Shown: positions 13,064 through 25,330 of the stretch, piece by piece
Layout of the letters: each line of letters begins with the position of its first letter
Position numbering within the stretch: position 1 is the stretch's first letter
Origin: Callaeas wilsoni
Taxonomy: Eukaryota > Chordata > Aves > Passeriformes > Callaeidae
Assembly (NCBI GenBank): GCA_013398955.1
Contig: VWPU01006249.1
Location: forward strand, 31,869-95,868
Direction of reading: 5' to 3'
Length of the DNA stretch: 64,000 bases
Made by a program: the position numbers and the translations under genes
The notes under the pieces: generated by a model
Told to the model about the DNA's origin: nothing
The model's input: the letters and a program-made list of their open reading frames with translations, nothing else
The model's database searches: none

Positions 13064-14947
13064 AGGCAACATATCTCTTTAGTAGGAACAAAAGGGAACC
13101 TTTCTCCAGACTTGGAACCTAAAAGAAGCTCATTTTTTTTGGCAAGGGATTATAAACTCTTTCTTTAAAATGTAATCATAATTGGAAAAAAGACTGTGGA
13201 GTAAGGGCACTAAAGAGGGTTGGAAGCCAGCATGTCTGCTTTATAGGTAATCCTAGAATCTGGAAATTTGGGAAAATTCCTGGAAAATTTATGCGAGGGA
13301 TGTAGAGTTCTATTTCAGGACCAAAAAAAAAAAAGTGACATATTTGAAATTTCCCATGGAAGGAAAAGTAAATTATAATAATTTTTAAATATCAAAATGT
13401 TTCATTACAAACGTTTCAAAGTGAAACTGAACCTGAAAGTCTGTGCTCTGAAGTTCTCAGTTCAGACATGGCTTGAGGGCTTTTAAATTCCTCCATGCCT
13501 ATGGGCTCTCAGTGAGGTTCTCAGGGCTTCCACAGGAATGTTACAGCCGAGCCCTGCAGTGCCTCTATTCTACTCCGTGAAGAAATCAAACTCTTTAAAA
13601 ACCATCAATAGCTTGGCACTATTTGCACTGGAACAGAAAAGGAGCAGGCATTGTAAGAGGTCCCGATGGGAAGCATCCTGTCCCGTTCTAGAGCCACGAC
13701 CCTGAGGGACAATCCATCACATGGGACACTGCTTGCCTCCCTCACTCAGGCATGAGTTATGGATTAGGGACACTGGGAAGGAACAGACACACTTGGTGCT
13801 CCCTTTTCCATGAGATTTCCTTTGGCCTGGCTATGACCCTTAGGAACTGAAGGGCAATCACTAACCTCAGGCTCTGCCTGAGGAGGAGCTGAGTTTTCAG
13901 GGCAGGAATAAAAGACATCCTTTTACTCTGACCTTTATGTTCTGGTTTGGAATCAAGAGCTGATGGACAACACAAGACTTTTTTGCACATCTCATCTTAC
14001 AGCACCTAAGAGGAGCTAGAACCTGAAAAAATAACAATACCCAACACTGAGTCAAGGCGACACTTTTCACACAGCTCCAGCTCCTTTTCAGTCCGAAACA
14101 CTGAGCCAGATCCTTAAACACTCAGAAGCTGCCAAGCGGGCTGGATCTTCTAAAGAGCTCTGTAGCCCACCAGCTTGGCACTTCTTTAAATCTAGGTAGT
14201 GATTTTGGTGCCTAAATGGGAGCTGAGCCCTTTTGCAAACCTGCTTCTGATCGTGCATGCTGAGCTGCTCTGCAAATCCTGGCTATCATTGCTCTGCATT
14301 CTTGTACTTCCTGGTTGCGAGCTGTGCTGGGAGCAAAACTATCAAAGCACCACAAGGAAACCACTCCTGCTATAATCAGGAAGCATAAAAAATCTCAGGA
14401 GCCAAACTGTTCAGCCTCTATTACTATTTGGGCAATGGCTATACCTCTGGTACTCCTTTATCCTTACATAGATCAAAGCTGTGCGATGACAGGTACTATA
14501 AAACCCTCTAAAATAGGGACAATCCCAGCACTGAATAGTTTATAATCAAAATAGAAGATGAGGCAGAAAGTGTGTGCAACAGATGGACAGATCTGGCATA
14601 AGGAATCCACGGGGTAAGTGTTTGAGTGAGTGTCTCCAGTTTGCAGAGCAGAAAAGAGCAGTCAAGGATAAGCTTTGCTGCTTACCTTACCTGACCCCCA
14701 AACCTTTTGAGATTAACCCACAACAATTAATTATTCCTTTGACTGGCCAAGATGACTCACAGCTGCTCATGCCATCCCAAAGCTCAAGATCTAAGTAAAT
14801 TTATTGAAATTAGTGGTGGCTTCATTCCAGGAAACTTGCATTCAGTTTTGATTCAAAGAAGCTCCGCACCCTTCCCACCTCTTGTTTCTTCCCTCTTCCA
14901 GCCCTCAGCAAATGTGGAGCTCTACAGCTTCGATCTAATAGTGGTTG
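13064..14947. other. Unique non-coding sequence; A12 tract at 13323-13334
   Basis: No gene or named repeat is supported. A 12-A homopolymer lies at 13323-13334. Short ORFs (at most 96 codons in the wider neighbourhood) show no family signature. Confidence 0.55.
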
Positions 14948-15120
14948 AGTCCCAGGAATGGGAGTCATAAGATCCGAGTCCTATTCCTGTCTCTAATACA
15001 GGGTGGTTTTCAGTGAGTCACTTCCCCTCTGTCTTACTCAATATCCTTGTTTGTAAATGGGGTTAACGATACTGACCCATCTCATGGAAAAGTTGTGAGT
15101 TCATTAATATCTATGAGCAT
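14948..15120 (+). repeat. MIR-like SINE fragment
   Basis: Consensus-like blocks appear in the right order: 'CAGTGAGTCACTTCCCCTCTG', 'CTTGTTTGTAAATGGGGTTA' with the following 'ACGATACTGACCCATCTCAT', then 'GTTGTGAG'. These match the MIR 3' half ('gggcaagtcacttaacctctctg...tgtaaaatggggataa...tacctcatagggttgttgtgag'). Confidence 0.6.
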
Positions 15121-16652
15121 TCCAGTAGCTGACATTGTGGAGCCTCTCCTTGGCTTTAGTAGCTCTGTGTCTGCCACTATCCCTGTACTTGCCAAGGAGG
15201 TTCAGGTGGTAATAATGGGACTGTTACGGACTGTTAGGGGGTTTAATTCCGAATTTACTTCATCTCCTTAATAATTAATATTGCCAGGAGGGCAGACAAG
15301 AGGAAAAGCAGATGTTAACTCAGCTCTCATTTGGGAGAGTGTTTACCAGCTCCTTACAGAATGTGCTCACTCTGGTGTTTACCATTATAGGGCTGTCTGC
15401 ACTTTCCCAGGCACCTTCCTCTTTAGGATCACTCTGGTTGCAAGCACAGGCCCACACTCATGTCACCCCTGACCTGAGCTGTTGTCTCCATTTGGTAGAT
15501 GTTGATGCAGAGTTGCAAATAGGTGAAGCCACTCATCAGGCTCACTCACTGTCAGCTGTCTGGGACGATCTTCCCTTGATGACACTCATTGCACAAAGAC
15601 CTTTCACTGCTCCCCTTTGATATTTTAGTCTTGTAGGAAAACTGGAAATTATCAATGCCAGACGTTCGTGAGTTGAAAATGGACATTTTAGACTTTCAAA
15701 TAACACTGTCTTTGAAGCCCTGATCTCACTTCTTCCTTCATAGGACAGGAACCTACAGCTTTCAGAGCCCAGTTCTTCCTTCAGCAAAGTCTGTTCCAGT
15801 AAAAGCTGACACTGTATCCATCTCTACCTGCCTTAAATAAGATTTTTCCATATTGGGTCAGTGGGCTAGACAGCTTTGAAGTTTGCTTTGCTTAATTGTG
15901 CACAAGTCTTTTGAACAGAGATCCCTCTGTTGGGCTGGGAGGGCTTGAGGATGGTTCAGTGCGGTGTCCGTCCAATCCCTCCACCTGTAGGAAGGCGGAG
16001 AAAAATTCTTTGAGGTTCTCAAAAGACCGAAGCCCCTCTCTTTGTCCAGGAAGGAGCAGGTTTGTGTGTGTTGCACTGCTGGTCAGGCCTTTCTGGGTAC
16101 TTCTCCTTTCCCCTGAGTGCTGCCAGCCAGCAGCCTTGGCTGGCTGGCTGCTACAGCAGCTGCACCACCAGCTGCAGTGTCTCCTCTCCATGGACAGGCT
16201 GACAGACCTCAGGGGCAGGAAGGAGATGCTGCAGAGTCATCACCTGCTCCAGCAGCTGAGCCATGTCTGCCTGCAGGACACACAAGAGTGGAGTGAGGGG
16301 TTTGACTTCCCGAAGCAACCCCGACAAAACCGTGGAGAGAAAGGAGAATCACCGGGAAGAAACGCAGGCAGGAGGAAGTAAAACTGGTGGTTTGGGTCTC
16401 TACCTAGACCAAGAGAAACCACAGTGGTTTTCTTCTGACAGTGACTCCTCGTGTAGAATTGTGGTCCTGAAACACTGAGGATTTGAAGCTGCATGCAGGA
16501 AGATACAGAAGGCAACCCTGACATTGTAGAGCATGTGTGTGGTCCTTGTTGAAAAAGCGTATGAGGCAAAAATAAGCAAATGTAACAGATTTTTTCCTTT
16601 GATGAGATCTTGCTGGTTTTACCATCTTCTAGACTTGCCATATACAAAAAAT
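15121..16652. other. Non-coding sequence with long overlapping open frames
   Basis: Open frames of 161 codons (15896-16381, plus) and 164 codons (16240-16734, minus) are among the longest in the window. They overlap antiparallel, and the minus-strand frame runs into the CR1 tail at 16653. Neither shows a recognisable domain, so I treat both as chance frames. Confidence 0.5.
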
Positions 16653-16820
16653 TCACAGAATTGTAGGATGGTTTGGATTGGTAGGGACCTTTAAAGATCA
16701 TCCAGCCCAACCCTTCTGCCATGGGCAGGGACACCTTGCACTAGAGCAGGTTGCTCAAAGTCCATCCAACCTGGCCTTGAACAGTTTCACTGATGGAGCA
16801 TCCACAACTCATCTCTGTTT
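16653..16820 (-). mobile_element. CR1 LINE 3' tail (5'-truncated copy)
   Basis: Read on the plus strand, the segment opens with 'CACAGAATTGTAGGATGGTTTGG', followed by 'TTGGTAGGGACCTTTAAAGATCATCCAGCCCAACCC' and 'CTGCCATGGGCAGGGACACCTT' in split form. It then continues 'CTAGAGCAGGTTGCTCAAAG', 'CCATCCAACCTGGCCTTGAAC' and 'GATGGAGCATCCACAACTC'. This is the familiar reverse complement of the avian CR1 3' end, so the element points to the minus strand. Only the last ~170 bp are present, as expected for 5'-truncated CR1 insertions. Confidence 0.93.
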
Positions 16821-17800
16821 GGTTTCTAAACTCAGGCCCACAGCTGTGGTACCATTTCATCAGGCAGTGGCAGAGGGCTGTGCAAGGGGCTCCACGTGCA
16901 TGGCTGATCCTGTGTGTAGCCAGTGCCATGGGACACACGGAGCCGTGCTGCAGGAATGGGCATTTGGCTCTGCTCCTCTCACCTGATTATCTTCCTCCCC
17001 CTCCAGTGTGACTGGCACCGCTCAGCTTCTGTGCCCACAGCCTGGGCACGTTTCCAGCCCATTATTCGTCACCTTATGTCCATGTTCTTGAGATCAACTG
17101 CCCCAGTCTTCCCTTATCTTTTTTCCTTTATCATATGTTATTTGGAAGGCAAACTTCACGAGAAGGATCATGTCTAGCTTAAATTTGTTCATTGCCTAGC
17201 ACATAAGAAGCATTAATAATAGCAAGGGTATAATCAATCACAGCATCACAGTAACACATGAGTTAATGTTCCTTAAAATCCTATGTCAGCTTACTGAATT
17301 ACAAGCAAACATATTTGATACATGAAGTAAAGGATTCATGTACTTGCCCAGGCTCAAGGCCAGTTCACAGATTCACATCTCTCTCTGACACTGCTGCTCA
17401 TTGCAGACCTCCCCACAGCAGTGTAAGGGTGGTCATTGTTTCCCTGTACCTGGTGCTAGAGGTGTTAACAGCTACAAGAAATGCACCCAAAGAGAAGAGC
17501 TAGAACTTGGTTTAAAAGAGGCACTGGTTTTAAAGAAGTGTTGCATATTTAAGGTTTTAAAGTTTGGCTTTGGGATATCAGCATTTTGGAATTGTGGAAG
17601 GGGATCATACAGTTAATACTTCATCCTCTCAGAAACAGAAGACTCTGCATTCTCAAGGAATTTCAAAGAATTTCTACTGGTATAAATCGCTGCGCTCTGC
17701 TGATTTGAAAGAGGAAGGAGACAAGAAGGATGTCCTGGCGGGGGGTAGGTTAATCCCCCTGGGGTTGCCAGACTGATGAACTATTCCCTCTTTTGCTACA
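16821..17800. other. Unique non-coding sequence
   Basis: No gene, RNA or named repeat is supported. Three overlapping plus-strand frames of 72-84 codons have no family signature. Confidence 0.55.
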
Positions 17801-17925
17801 GATTTCTTGTGTGACCTTGGGCAAATCACTCTCCCTCTCAATATCACAGTTTCCCATCTGTAAACTGGTGAGAGCAACAACCGCCCTGCCCCAGAGGGGT
17901 GTTTGGAGGATAAATATGTTACAGG
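17801..17925 (+). repeat. MIR-like SINE
   Basis: Strong match to the MIR core by eye: 'TTGTGTGACCTTGGGCAAAT', 'CACTCTCCCTCTCAATATCA', 'CAGTTTCCCATCTGTAAACTG', then 'GGGGTGTTTGGAGGATAAAT'. The order and spacing follow the consensus closely. Confidence 0.7.
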
Positions 17926-17929
17926 CTTG

Positions 17930-19677
17930 GAGCTGCCGGAGCACAATAGTGACAAGGTTCCGACAAATGCTGAAGATAGATAGAAGCTGACAATCAGGCA
18001 GACTGCTATTAGCAGCTGATTCATTCTCTCTGCTTAATGCATATTTTTAGCAGGCTGTTATTGACTAGACAGGCATACAAGTCTGTCAATTAACAATGTT
18101 ATAATGAACTAAATCTCTGCACCAGTAGCCTTTGCAGGATGAATTCAGAACTCCCCAACCCTGTGGCACAACACCTGCAATACTAATAACGGGTGAAGAT
18201 TTTCCTATAAGTCGAGTGGAGATGCCGTGTGCTGTGTCCAGGCACGAGGGGCATTTCCACCCAGGGGTTCTGAGCAGCTTCATGTGCAGTACACTGACAA
18301 TTAAGAAGTCTTAGGTGGCCATGGATTCATTACAATGTCTTCATAAACCCTTGTCAAGGCACCATTTCCATACAACCATGGCCAGACGTTCCAGTGATTG
18401 GTGCTTAGAGCCCCTCTTGCCAGCTGCAATATGATCAGGGAACACTGCTCAATTGTATTTCTTTTACAAAGTGATGAAATGTAAAGCTCTGCCCCCGGCT
18501 CGCTGGCTGGCACAGGAGTCTCAGCAAATATGTGATTCTCGCACTGCAGCTGGACTCCAGTGACATGAAAGGTGCTAATGCAATGCAACGCAACTGGAAC
18601 CTTTAATTATCCTGGTGACTAATAGGAAATCTCTCAAAGGGTCCAGGAGAAAGGGCCTTATTCTTCACAGAGAGTTCCCTGAACTGTGCTTAGAAACGGG
18701 GACAGACAAATGGCAAATCTAAATAGATCTGAGTCCCTGAGCTGCAGTGTCTGGGAGAAGGTTTCTCTTTCCTTTGGCAATTAGCTTGTCAGACATTGTA
18801 AGTAGAGAGAGGGAGAATAACACTGGACCATTACTGAGTTACAGGAATTGGTACCTAAACTCGTTCCACATCCGGCAGGTAACTGGCTAAACCTGCTGAT
18901 GAAACAAAAAGATCTGGATTGACTTTGAATGTGTTTGTGTTCAAGGAAGAGAAAGAGTGACAGACAGACAGCTGTCTCCCACTTGCTAATTGAGTGGTGA
19001 CTGTCAGATCTTAATGTACCTTGGGGATCATTTCTGTTTGATATAGGCTTTCAGACCCTATTTCTTAAACTTTCTTTATCAAAAATCTTTTTATTGCTGA
19101 AGCATCCAAGCTGAAAACCATGCAGACCACATTGCCTGGATTTTATGGAGAAATGCACAATGTATGTAGGGTTGGGTAGTTTGTCACATTACTCGGTGCT
19201 ATGGCTGCCTGGTTTCAGACCGATGCAGATTCAGCCTCTTGTCACCATCAGCTACATCAATTTTTCTCCACTAATTATGTCAACCACAGATAGAAAGGGA
19301 ACAAGGGCTCATATGACTTATATGATATTACCTGGCAGCTCAGAGGTAGGAGTAGTCTGCAGACATAAGAGGGAAACTGTGTCTGTGTCTTTATTCACCC
19401 TTTCTCTCAAGCCCTTGACAAAACTTGGCAGTGCTGGATAATACAACATCAGTTACAGGGATTTTAAGGACAGAATAAATCACTTTCCCGAAGAAATTAA
19501 AAAATCAATGCCATTATTCAAGCAATGGAATTTAATCCATGCCCCCAATATTACAGAAGTTAGGGAGCTGTTGAGCTGCTGAAGGAGCTGCGGTGGTGCC
19601 GAGAGCGTTAGGGGTCGAGGCGGAGAGCCAGAAATGCAGCTCAAGTCTTGCCTCTCACATCATGTTCTTGTGGCATG
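17930..19677. other. Unique non-coding sequence
   Basis: Nothing recognisable beyond short ORFs (at most 98 codons). No CpG clustering and no named repeat. Confidence 0.55.
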
Positions 19678-19815
19678 GCACAATTGCACGACAGCAGTGC
19701 AGTGTGTGTGTGAGTGTGCACGGGTGTGCGAGGGGTGTGTGAGTGTGCACAATTGCACGACAGCAGTGCAGTGTGTGTGTGAGTGTGCACGGGTGTGCGA
19801 GGGGTGTGTGAGTGT
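19678..19815. repeat. Perfect 69-bp tandem duplication, 2 copies, GT-rich
   Basis: Copy 1 (19678-19746) and copy 2 (19747-19815) read identically. Each begins 'GCACAATTGCACGACAGCAG' and ends in a 'GTGTGTGAGTGT' block. The period is a multiple of three, so a plus-strand open frame of 136 codons (19634-20044) passes straight through and encodes a repeated Cys/Val-rich segment. I consider that frame a consequence of the repeat rather than a gene. Confidence 0.93.
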
Positions 19816-22800
19816 GCAGCTGTGTGCACGTTCCTGTCTGTGCATGGACTGCTTCACTACCAGGTTCACAACTGTGCCGTGCAAGGCACGGCCTTGGATT
19901 TCTCAGGTGAAAACGCTGCTGCGCTCCCTTAAACTAGACAAAACCAAAAGAAGAGATTCCCTGTGCGTTCAAAATCACCTTTTACCGGCCAGTTCTAGTC
20001 ATGAGCCCCCCAAAATGCAGAAGGAGCTCTATCACTGCCTTTGAAGCCTGTAAATGTATTGTTGCTGCCACCATGCAAGCCCAGGCAGTCCTAAGTCTGT
20101 TACTTCTCTCTGTTCCTGCTCTTCTGGTTAAATGCACCTGGGAATAAGTAATTGTTTATGTCATAAAAAATTCATCATAAACAAATGGGATGGGCAATCC
20201 ATCTGAGCAAATGCTGGGGAAATGAGTTAAAAAACCCTGGGATTGGTATAATTGGTAGTGCACTTCTCGGGATCAGGATGAAAGCTGTGTGTTTTATATG
20301 AAAGTATAAGAGGGGACAGGCACTGTGTATACCTGGAGAGAGAGAAAGCATTCCATGTGTAACTGTGGCTTGGCAAAAGCTTGGGCACTGTTGTTAGAAA
20401 CACACAGAACAGATCGCTGGCAGAGCAGAGGAGTGATGTGATAAGAAATTTAAAGGCCGATTTTAAATCTCTCACAGCGATCTCTGATTTACATCAGTGC
20501 AAACAAGGGCAGAGACATGGCTTAAGTCAGAGCTGTAGGCATTGTTCAAATGTCTCGGTTGTTTTGTTTTTGTTTTGTTTCCTATATAGATAAAAGATAG
20601 AGAAAGCATATATTCTTTGTTAAATAATGCTCAGTGCTAAGGGACTTTCCAGGTCCTAAAGCTGAGGCTGAACAAGTTTGCTTACATGTGGAATTGCAGC
20701 TGATCCAAGAGCACAGAAAATAAACAGTACACGTTCCTCCATCCCTTGAACCCTGTGAGCTACTTTTGTGGTTATCATTCCCCTTGCTATGCCTTATCTC
20801 TTGCCATGTTTACAGGATTCACCTTGTCTGCTACCCAGAGCCTGCTGCCAATCACAGAGGATCTGGGAGCACCGGGAGAGAGGCTGGTTAAGTGCAACCC
20901 TTGGAGTGGCGGGCGGCGCTTTGACAGCGCCAAACACCGCGGTGAGGGGACAACACGTGGAAATGTCAGTGGGACTGTGCAGAGCTGGGATTAAAGAGCC
21001 TTGTAACGGCGTGCTGAGCAGGGAGGCCATTAACCAGAGGGACTGGGTGTATGGGAGACCCACTGAGGCATCTGATACTCGGTGCTGCTGCGGGTTTCCA
21101 GACAGACTCAACTGCAGCATGATTAGATTTAGACCGTTTCTTCTTTGTCGTTCCATTAGCAAGCAATAAAGCATGATGAATGTGGATGAGAAGAACTAAA
21201 TCTGGGCTCTAAGGCACCCAATCATCTCTGCAAACCTAAACCCTTCCAGGGCAGGCAAGAGACTTCAACCACTGCCTTGCTTTGTCTTTTATTTCCTGAC
21301 CGGGTCAGGGACAGTTGTTATTACGGATGCTCAGTCTTTGCACCATGGAGGAGTTGCCCACTGGTGGCAGCCTCTTCCAGACTGTTGGCCAGTCTTTGTC
21401 ACCATTCTGTCACTCCTGTCGTGGTCCCAAATGGATAATGCACATACCGAGCTGTAAACACATTTCTTAGCAATTTAGTGTCCTGGCTAGAAAACAACCC
21501 AGTGGCAATATTACGTAAATTTAAGTTGCCCAGGAGGTAATCCCATTTTCTTGTTTGGTTGCCTGTCATTTTATAATTGAATGGCAAGAAGTTCTTGTCA
21601 TTGCTGCACGTTACATTTGTGTAACAACGAAGCGGCCGCCAAATGGCTGCAAGTCAAGAAGCACATTGAACCTAATCCTACAAAGGGACTACAAAGCCAG
21701 TCAATCCGAGCAGCTTTTGGTAACCCTAAGATAACTCTGAGAAGTTAAAAGTGAGAAATGGCTGCTAAGATAGAAGTATGTTCTACATTGTAAACAAAAG
21801 TGAAAAAATGCAACTTGCAAATATTTGCCTGCAGATCTCTGGGTGCTGCTGAGTGTGCTTCACTTTGTGTTTCTAGCAAAGAACATTCTCCAACCAGCCT
21901 GAATCACTGTGGCATTGCTCTTGTACACCATGGCATTTGGATTTCTTTTGGATTGCAACCTCTTGTGTTATTTGCTTAAACACCTTGCTATTGACACAAG
22001 TAATTTGGCTGCAAATCTCCACTTTCCTGGGAAAAAAGTCCTTCAAAGGCTGCTTAAGTGCTTAAAACCATGGCCTCAATACTCTCCCGAGGTTGCAAAT
22101 CCCGAGGAAAATAACCCAAAACCCTTTAATTTAAATTGGAGGTTACAATTTTTCCTCAGTCTCATGATTTTTGGTGAGCCTGACTCACGATTTAGAATGC
22201 TTCAGCTTTGCAGTACGTCATGATGTAGACACAGCCTCTGCAAGATGGGTCCAAACAGCCTCTTAAAGATCATTTATTAGTTCTCTCTTCCATTGCCTTC
22301 CCTTTTATTGGATGCATTTAATTAATTATTTTTACATGGTCTTTCTGCCTGTAATTTTTTTAAAGAAATACTTGTGGATTTAGGCCACCAATAAAAAAAT
22401 TCTTCAATTTTAAAATTGAAAGATGAAAACCAGCGTAATGAACTTGCCACTTCCTTAAAGTTCTGCTAACTTGGGTGTGATCTGATGGTACAGAATGATT
22501 CATGGGATAAAATTATAGACTTATGCAGGTGTGTACAAGAGCCTGGGTGGGGTGCAGTCAAACAGGGAATTTTATATGGCAATAAACGTGGGCATGTGGT
22601 ATAAAGAAATTGTACTGCCTTAAAAAAACCCTTATTTTATTTTATTTTTATTTGATAAGGACAAATTGAATGACCAGAATGGTCAAATATAGACATTGCT
22701 TTCCTCTTCCTCTGGCAGAGTCCAACAGAGATAGCACTGTGCACCTTTGAGCAGGTGGAACCTGGGTCTGATTCTTAGCAAATGTGCAGCTCATGCCTAG

Positions 22801-25155
22801 GTTCTCATTCCTGAAGCCTGGCTTTACTGGAATTGCACAACATGGAAGAACCTAAGCTAAGGTACAGCTTCATTTGAAGAGAGTATTTTTGGGGTTTCTC
22901 CTTGCACCGCCGTTGCCACGGTGACTGTCGGTCTTGTTCTGGGGAGCCCCATCTCCTCTGGCTGCTGGACCAAGAGAAAAAGCTCTGCCCCTGCCAGCGG
23001 GGAGCTGCAATCTCACACCTGATCAGTGCCAGATACACCGAAGGTCAGAAGGCCAAAGGTTGAGAAATCTGGCTTGCAAAGCAAATAGAAATGTTTCTGT
23101 TTGCAGACAGAAATGCTGACTGTACACAGAGCCACAGGAACTTCCAAACCACAAGAATTGCCTCTCACTGCTTCCCTCTTCATCTTCTTTTCCTCCACCA
23201 CCAACCTTTTCTCTTTCTTGCTGCTGTTGGCCTGAAATTCTTGCCTGAAGCCCCTGCTGTCTGAGACAGCCTACACACGTCTGCCTGAACACCTCTGCTG
23301 CTTTCAGACCTCATTAGAGCAGAGATTTTAAAAAAAGAGACCCAAACTTGGAAGCTGGCATAAAGTTATACAGCTCTGCTGAAGTCAGGGGAGTTAGGCA
23401 AATAAGAATTTTTCAAATGTCAGGGACAAATGTTTTGCTTTTTTTTTCTTCCTGCAGTTTCTCTCTCCCTCCGTGGTTTGTTATCATTCAGCTCTACAAA
23501 GCTTTGTTTAACTCTAGGAAAGGCCATAGGAGTTGGAATTAGATCCAATTTTGTTTGCACAGGAGTGTGTGGCTAAGGCTGGGCCTTTGAAAAGGGTGTA
23601 TTATACACTCTGGAGGTTTGGGAGATCATTGTAACTATTGCTTGAGGGTCAGACAGTGCCAGGCTCGTTCTTCTCCTGTAACATCTTACTCCACAGACAA
23701 GTCCCATTTGCCAGAGTGAAGGACACAGTAGGAGTATCCTTCCTGAGAAAGGATATCTGTCACCTGTGCTAAGAGCACTCTAAGAGAGGTGTGTTTTATG
23801 GGATGTGGTATGTGGCCCACAGATGGTTCTTGTGTATTTACCATTATCCCCCTATGCTCTAACACTCCTCGGATCATGACTAGAGCTGTATGTTGGGAGT
23901 TCATGGGCTCCTTAGCAAAGAGATGACAGAAAATCACTCTACTTTGTACCAGCCAGGTGTAGTTTTTGGGCTCTTGACAAAGTCGGGCTGGGTGGAGGAG
24001 TGTGTTCATCTGCAGCAGCAGATCAGCATTTCCTGACACCTGGACACCTTCTGCCAAGGAGGAGAGATGAGGTGCTGGAGGACATAAGTTTTAGAAGTAC
24101 AGATCTCTTCACATGTCACTGCTACCAGCCCAGTGTAAATCCAGTCTATTCACATGAGCATAAAGCCCACTCCAGACCGTCCAGAAAACAAAATCAGAAT
24201 GCAGTGCTTTCTCTGCGTAAATAACTAGCGATTCCTGAGGAAATGGGTCCCAGATTTCCCCATGAATTGGGGCCTTAACTTCTGACATAGGGAGCTATTC
24301 ATGGAGGAAATTCTAATTGAGTCAGGTTGTGCTTTTTCCACAAATTGTTTACCCTCTGTCTGGGTCTTTACTGGATTCCTGAAGGGACCTGTGTTGCACC
24401 CAGGTGCTGTGGGGGGCAGGCAGATTTAGGTGAGCCCTCCTTGTGAGCAGAAGTCAAATTCTAAGGGTAGGAAACATGTCTATGGTCAGTAAGAGGGAAA
24501 GATCATATGGCCACCATCTGGGGCTCAGGGATGGCTCTCTGCACTGAAATAGCAGTTGCTGTGCCTTGCTGTTTCCACAACAGCAACCAAATTGGTGACA
24601 TTGGAGAAAATTAATGCCAACTGTCCACTAATTTCCTGATTATTTGCTATACATGCGCCAGTGTTTTTAAAAAGAGAGACTGCAACATAATGGATCTGGA
24701 GTCTCATCTCTGACAGGTGTGTATTGAAGTGAGTGGAGTTATCCTGGTGTAATCTAAGTTAAAAGGAAGAAACAGGCCCTGTACTCTATGCTGAAATTCT
24801 CTCATGAAACGTTTCCCAGAAATATCAAAGAATATTAAAGTTCTTTGGGAGCAGGGACTCTCTCATACTGTGTGTGAACGGTGGCCAACACAATGGGGCT
24901 TGCTTTTGGCAGAGACCTCTAGGAGCTGCAGCAGTGCATGTAATAACACCTAACTACAGCTCCAAGACACGGTGCAGGGAAGTACATCGTGTTAACTCAG
25001 TTGAGTGCCTGCCTAACCTGTGATTTAGAGGGGCCCCTCCCTCAGCGTTCAAAGGAGGAAATGAAATCTTCCCCAGGGAAGAAGTATTCCGACCTTTCAG
25101 GGTCCGTGTGTATCAGCTATGGAGGAGGAGCAGGAATGAGGACGCTTCGGTTCAG
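19816..25155. other. Non-coding sequence with scattered low-complexity and palindromic sites
   Basis: More than 5 kb with no supported gene. It contains a small GC hairpin (20915-20931: GGCGCT, 5-nt loop, AGCGCC), an 18-bp perfect AT palindrome (22403-22420) and a T/A-rich tract of TTTTA type (22632-22653). Frames of 126-133 codons overlap antiparallel at 20768-21174 and look like chance. Confidence 0.5.
22403..22420. repeat. 18-bp perfect palindrome
   Basis: TTCAATTTTAAAATTGAA equals its own reverse complement. No function can be assigned. Confidence 0.85.
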
Positions 25156-25330
25156 TTCCCCAGTTTGGCTAGCTGGCCTTTGGCAAATCACTTAATTACT
25201 CTGGTTTACAATTGCCCAATTGTCATAATAATTCTTTTCTCTCCCATGGCAGGGTGGGGATGGACAGAAGGAAAGCAAATTCTTCCTACATTTATGATTA
25301 TAGAGCACTTTAAAGTGCTCTGGAGAAAGG
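25156..25330 (+). repeat. MIR-like SINE fragment ending in a palindrome
   Basis: Blocks 'TAGCTGGCCTTTGGCAAATC', 'ACTTAATTACTCTGGTTTAC' and, at the far end, 'TAGAGCACTTTAAAGTGCTC' resemble a diverged MIR 3' half. The last block contains a 20-bp perfect palindrome at 25302-25321 (AGAGCACTTTAAAGTGCTCT). Confidence 0.45.

Noticed and set aside
15896..16734. Two antiparallel open frames of 161 and 164 codons
   Set aside because: They overlap, contain no recognisable domain, and the minus-strand one extends into a CR1 tail. Frames of this size are expected by chance in 64 kb.
19634..20044. 136-codon Cys/Val-rich open frame
   Set aside because: Its repeated portion is the GT-rich 69-bp tandem duplication; the rest has no domain.
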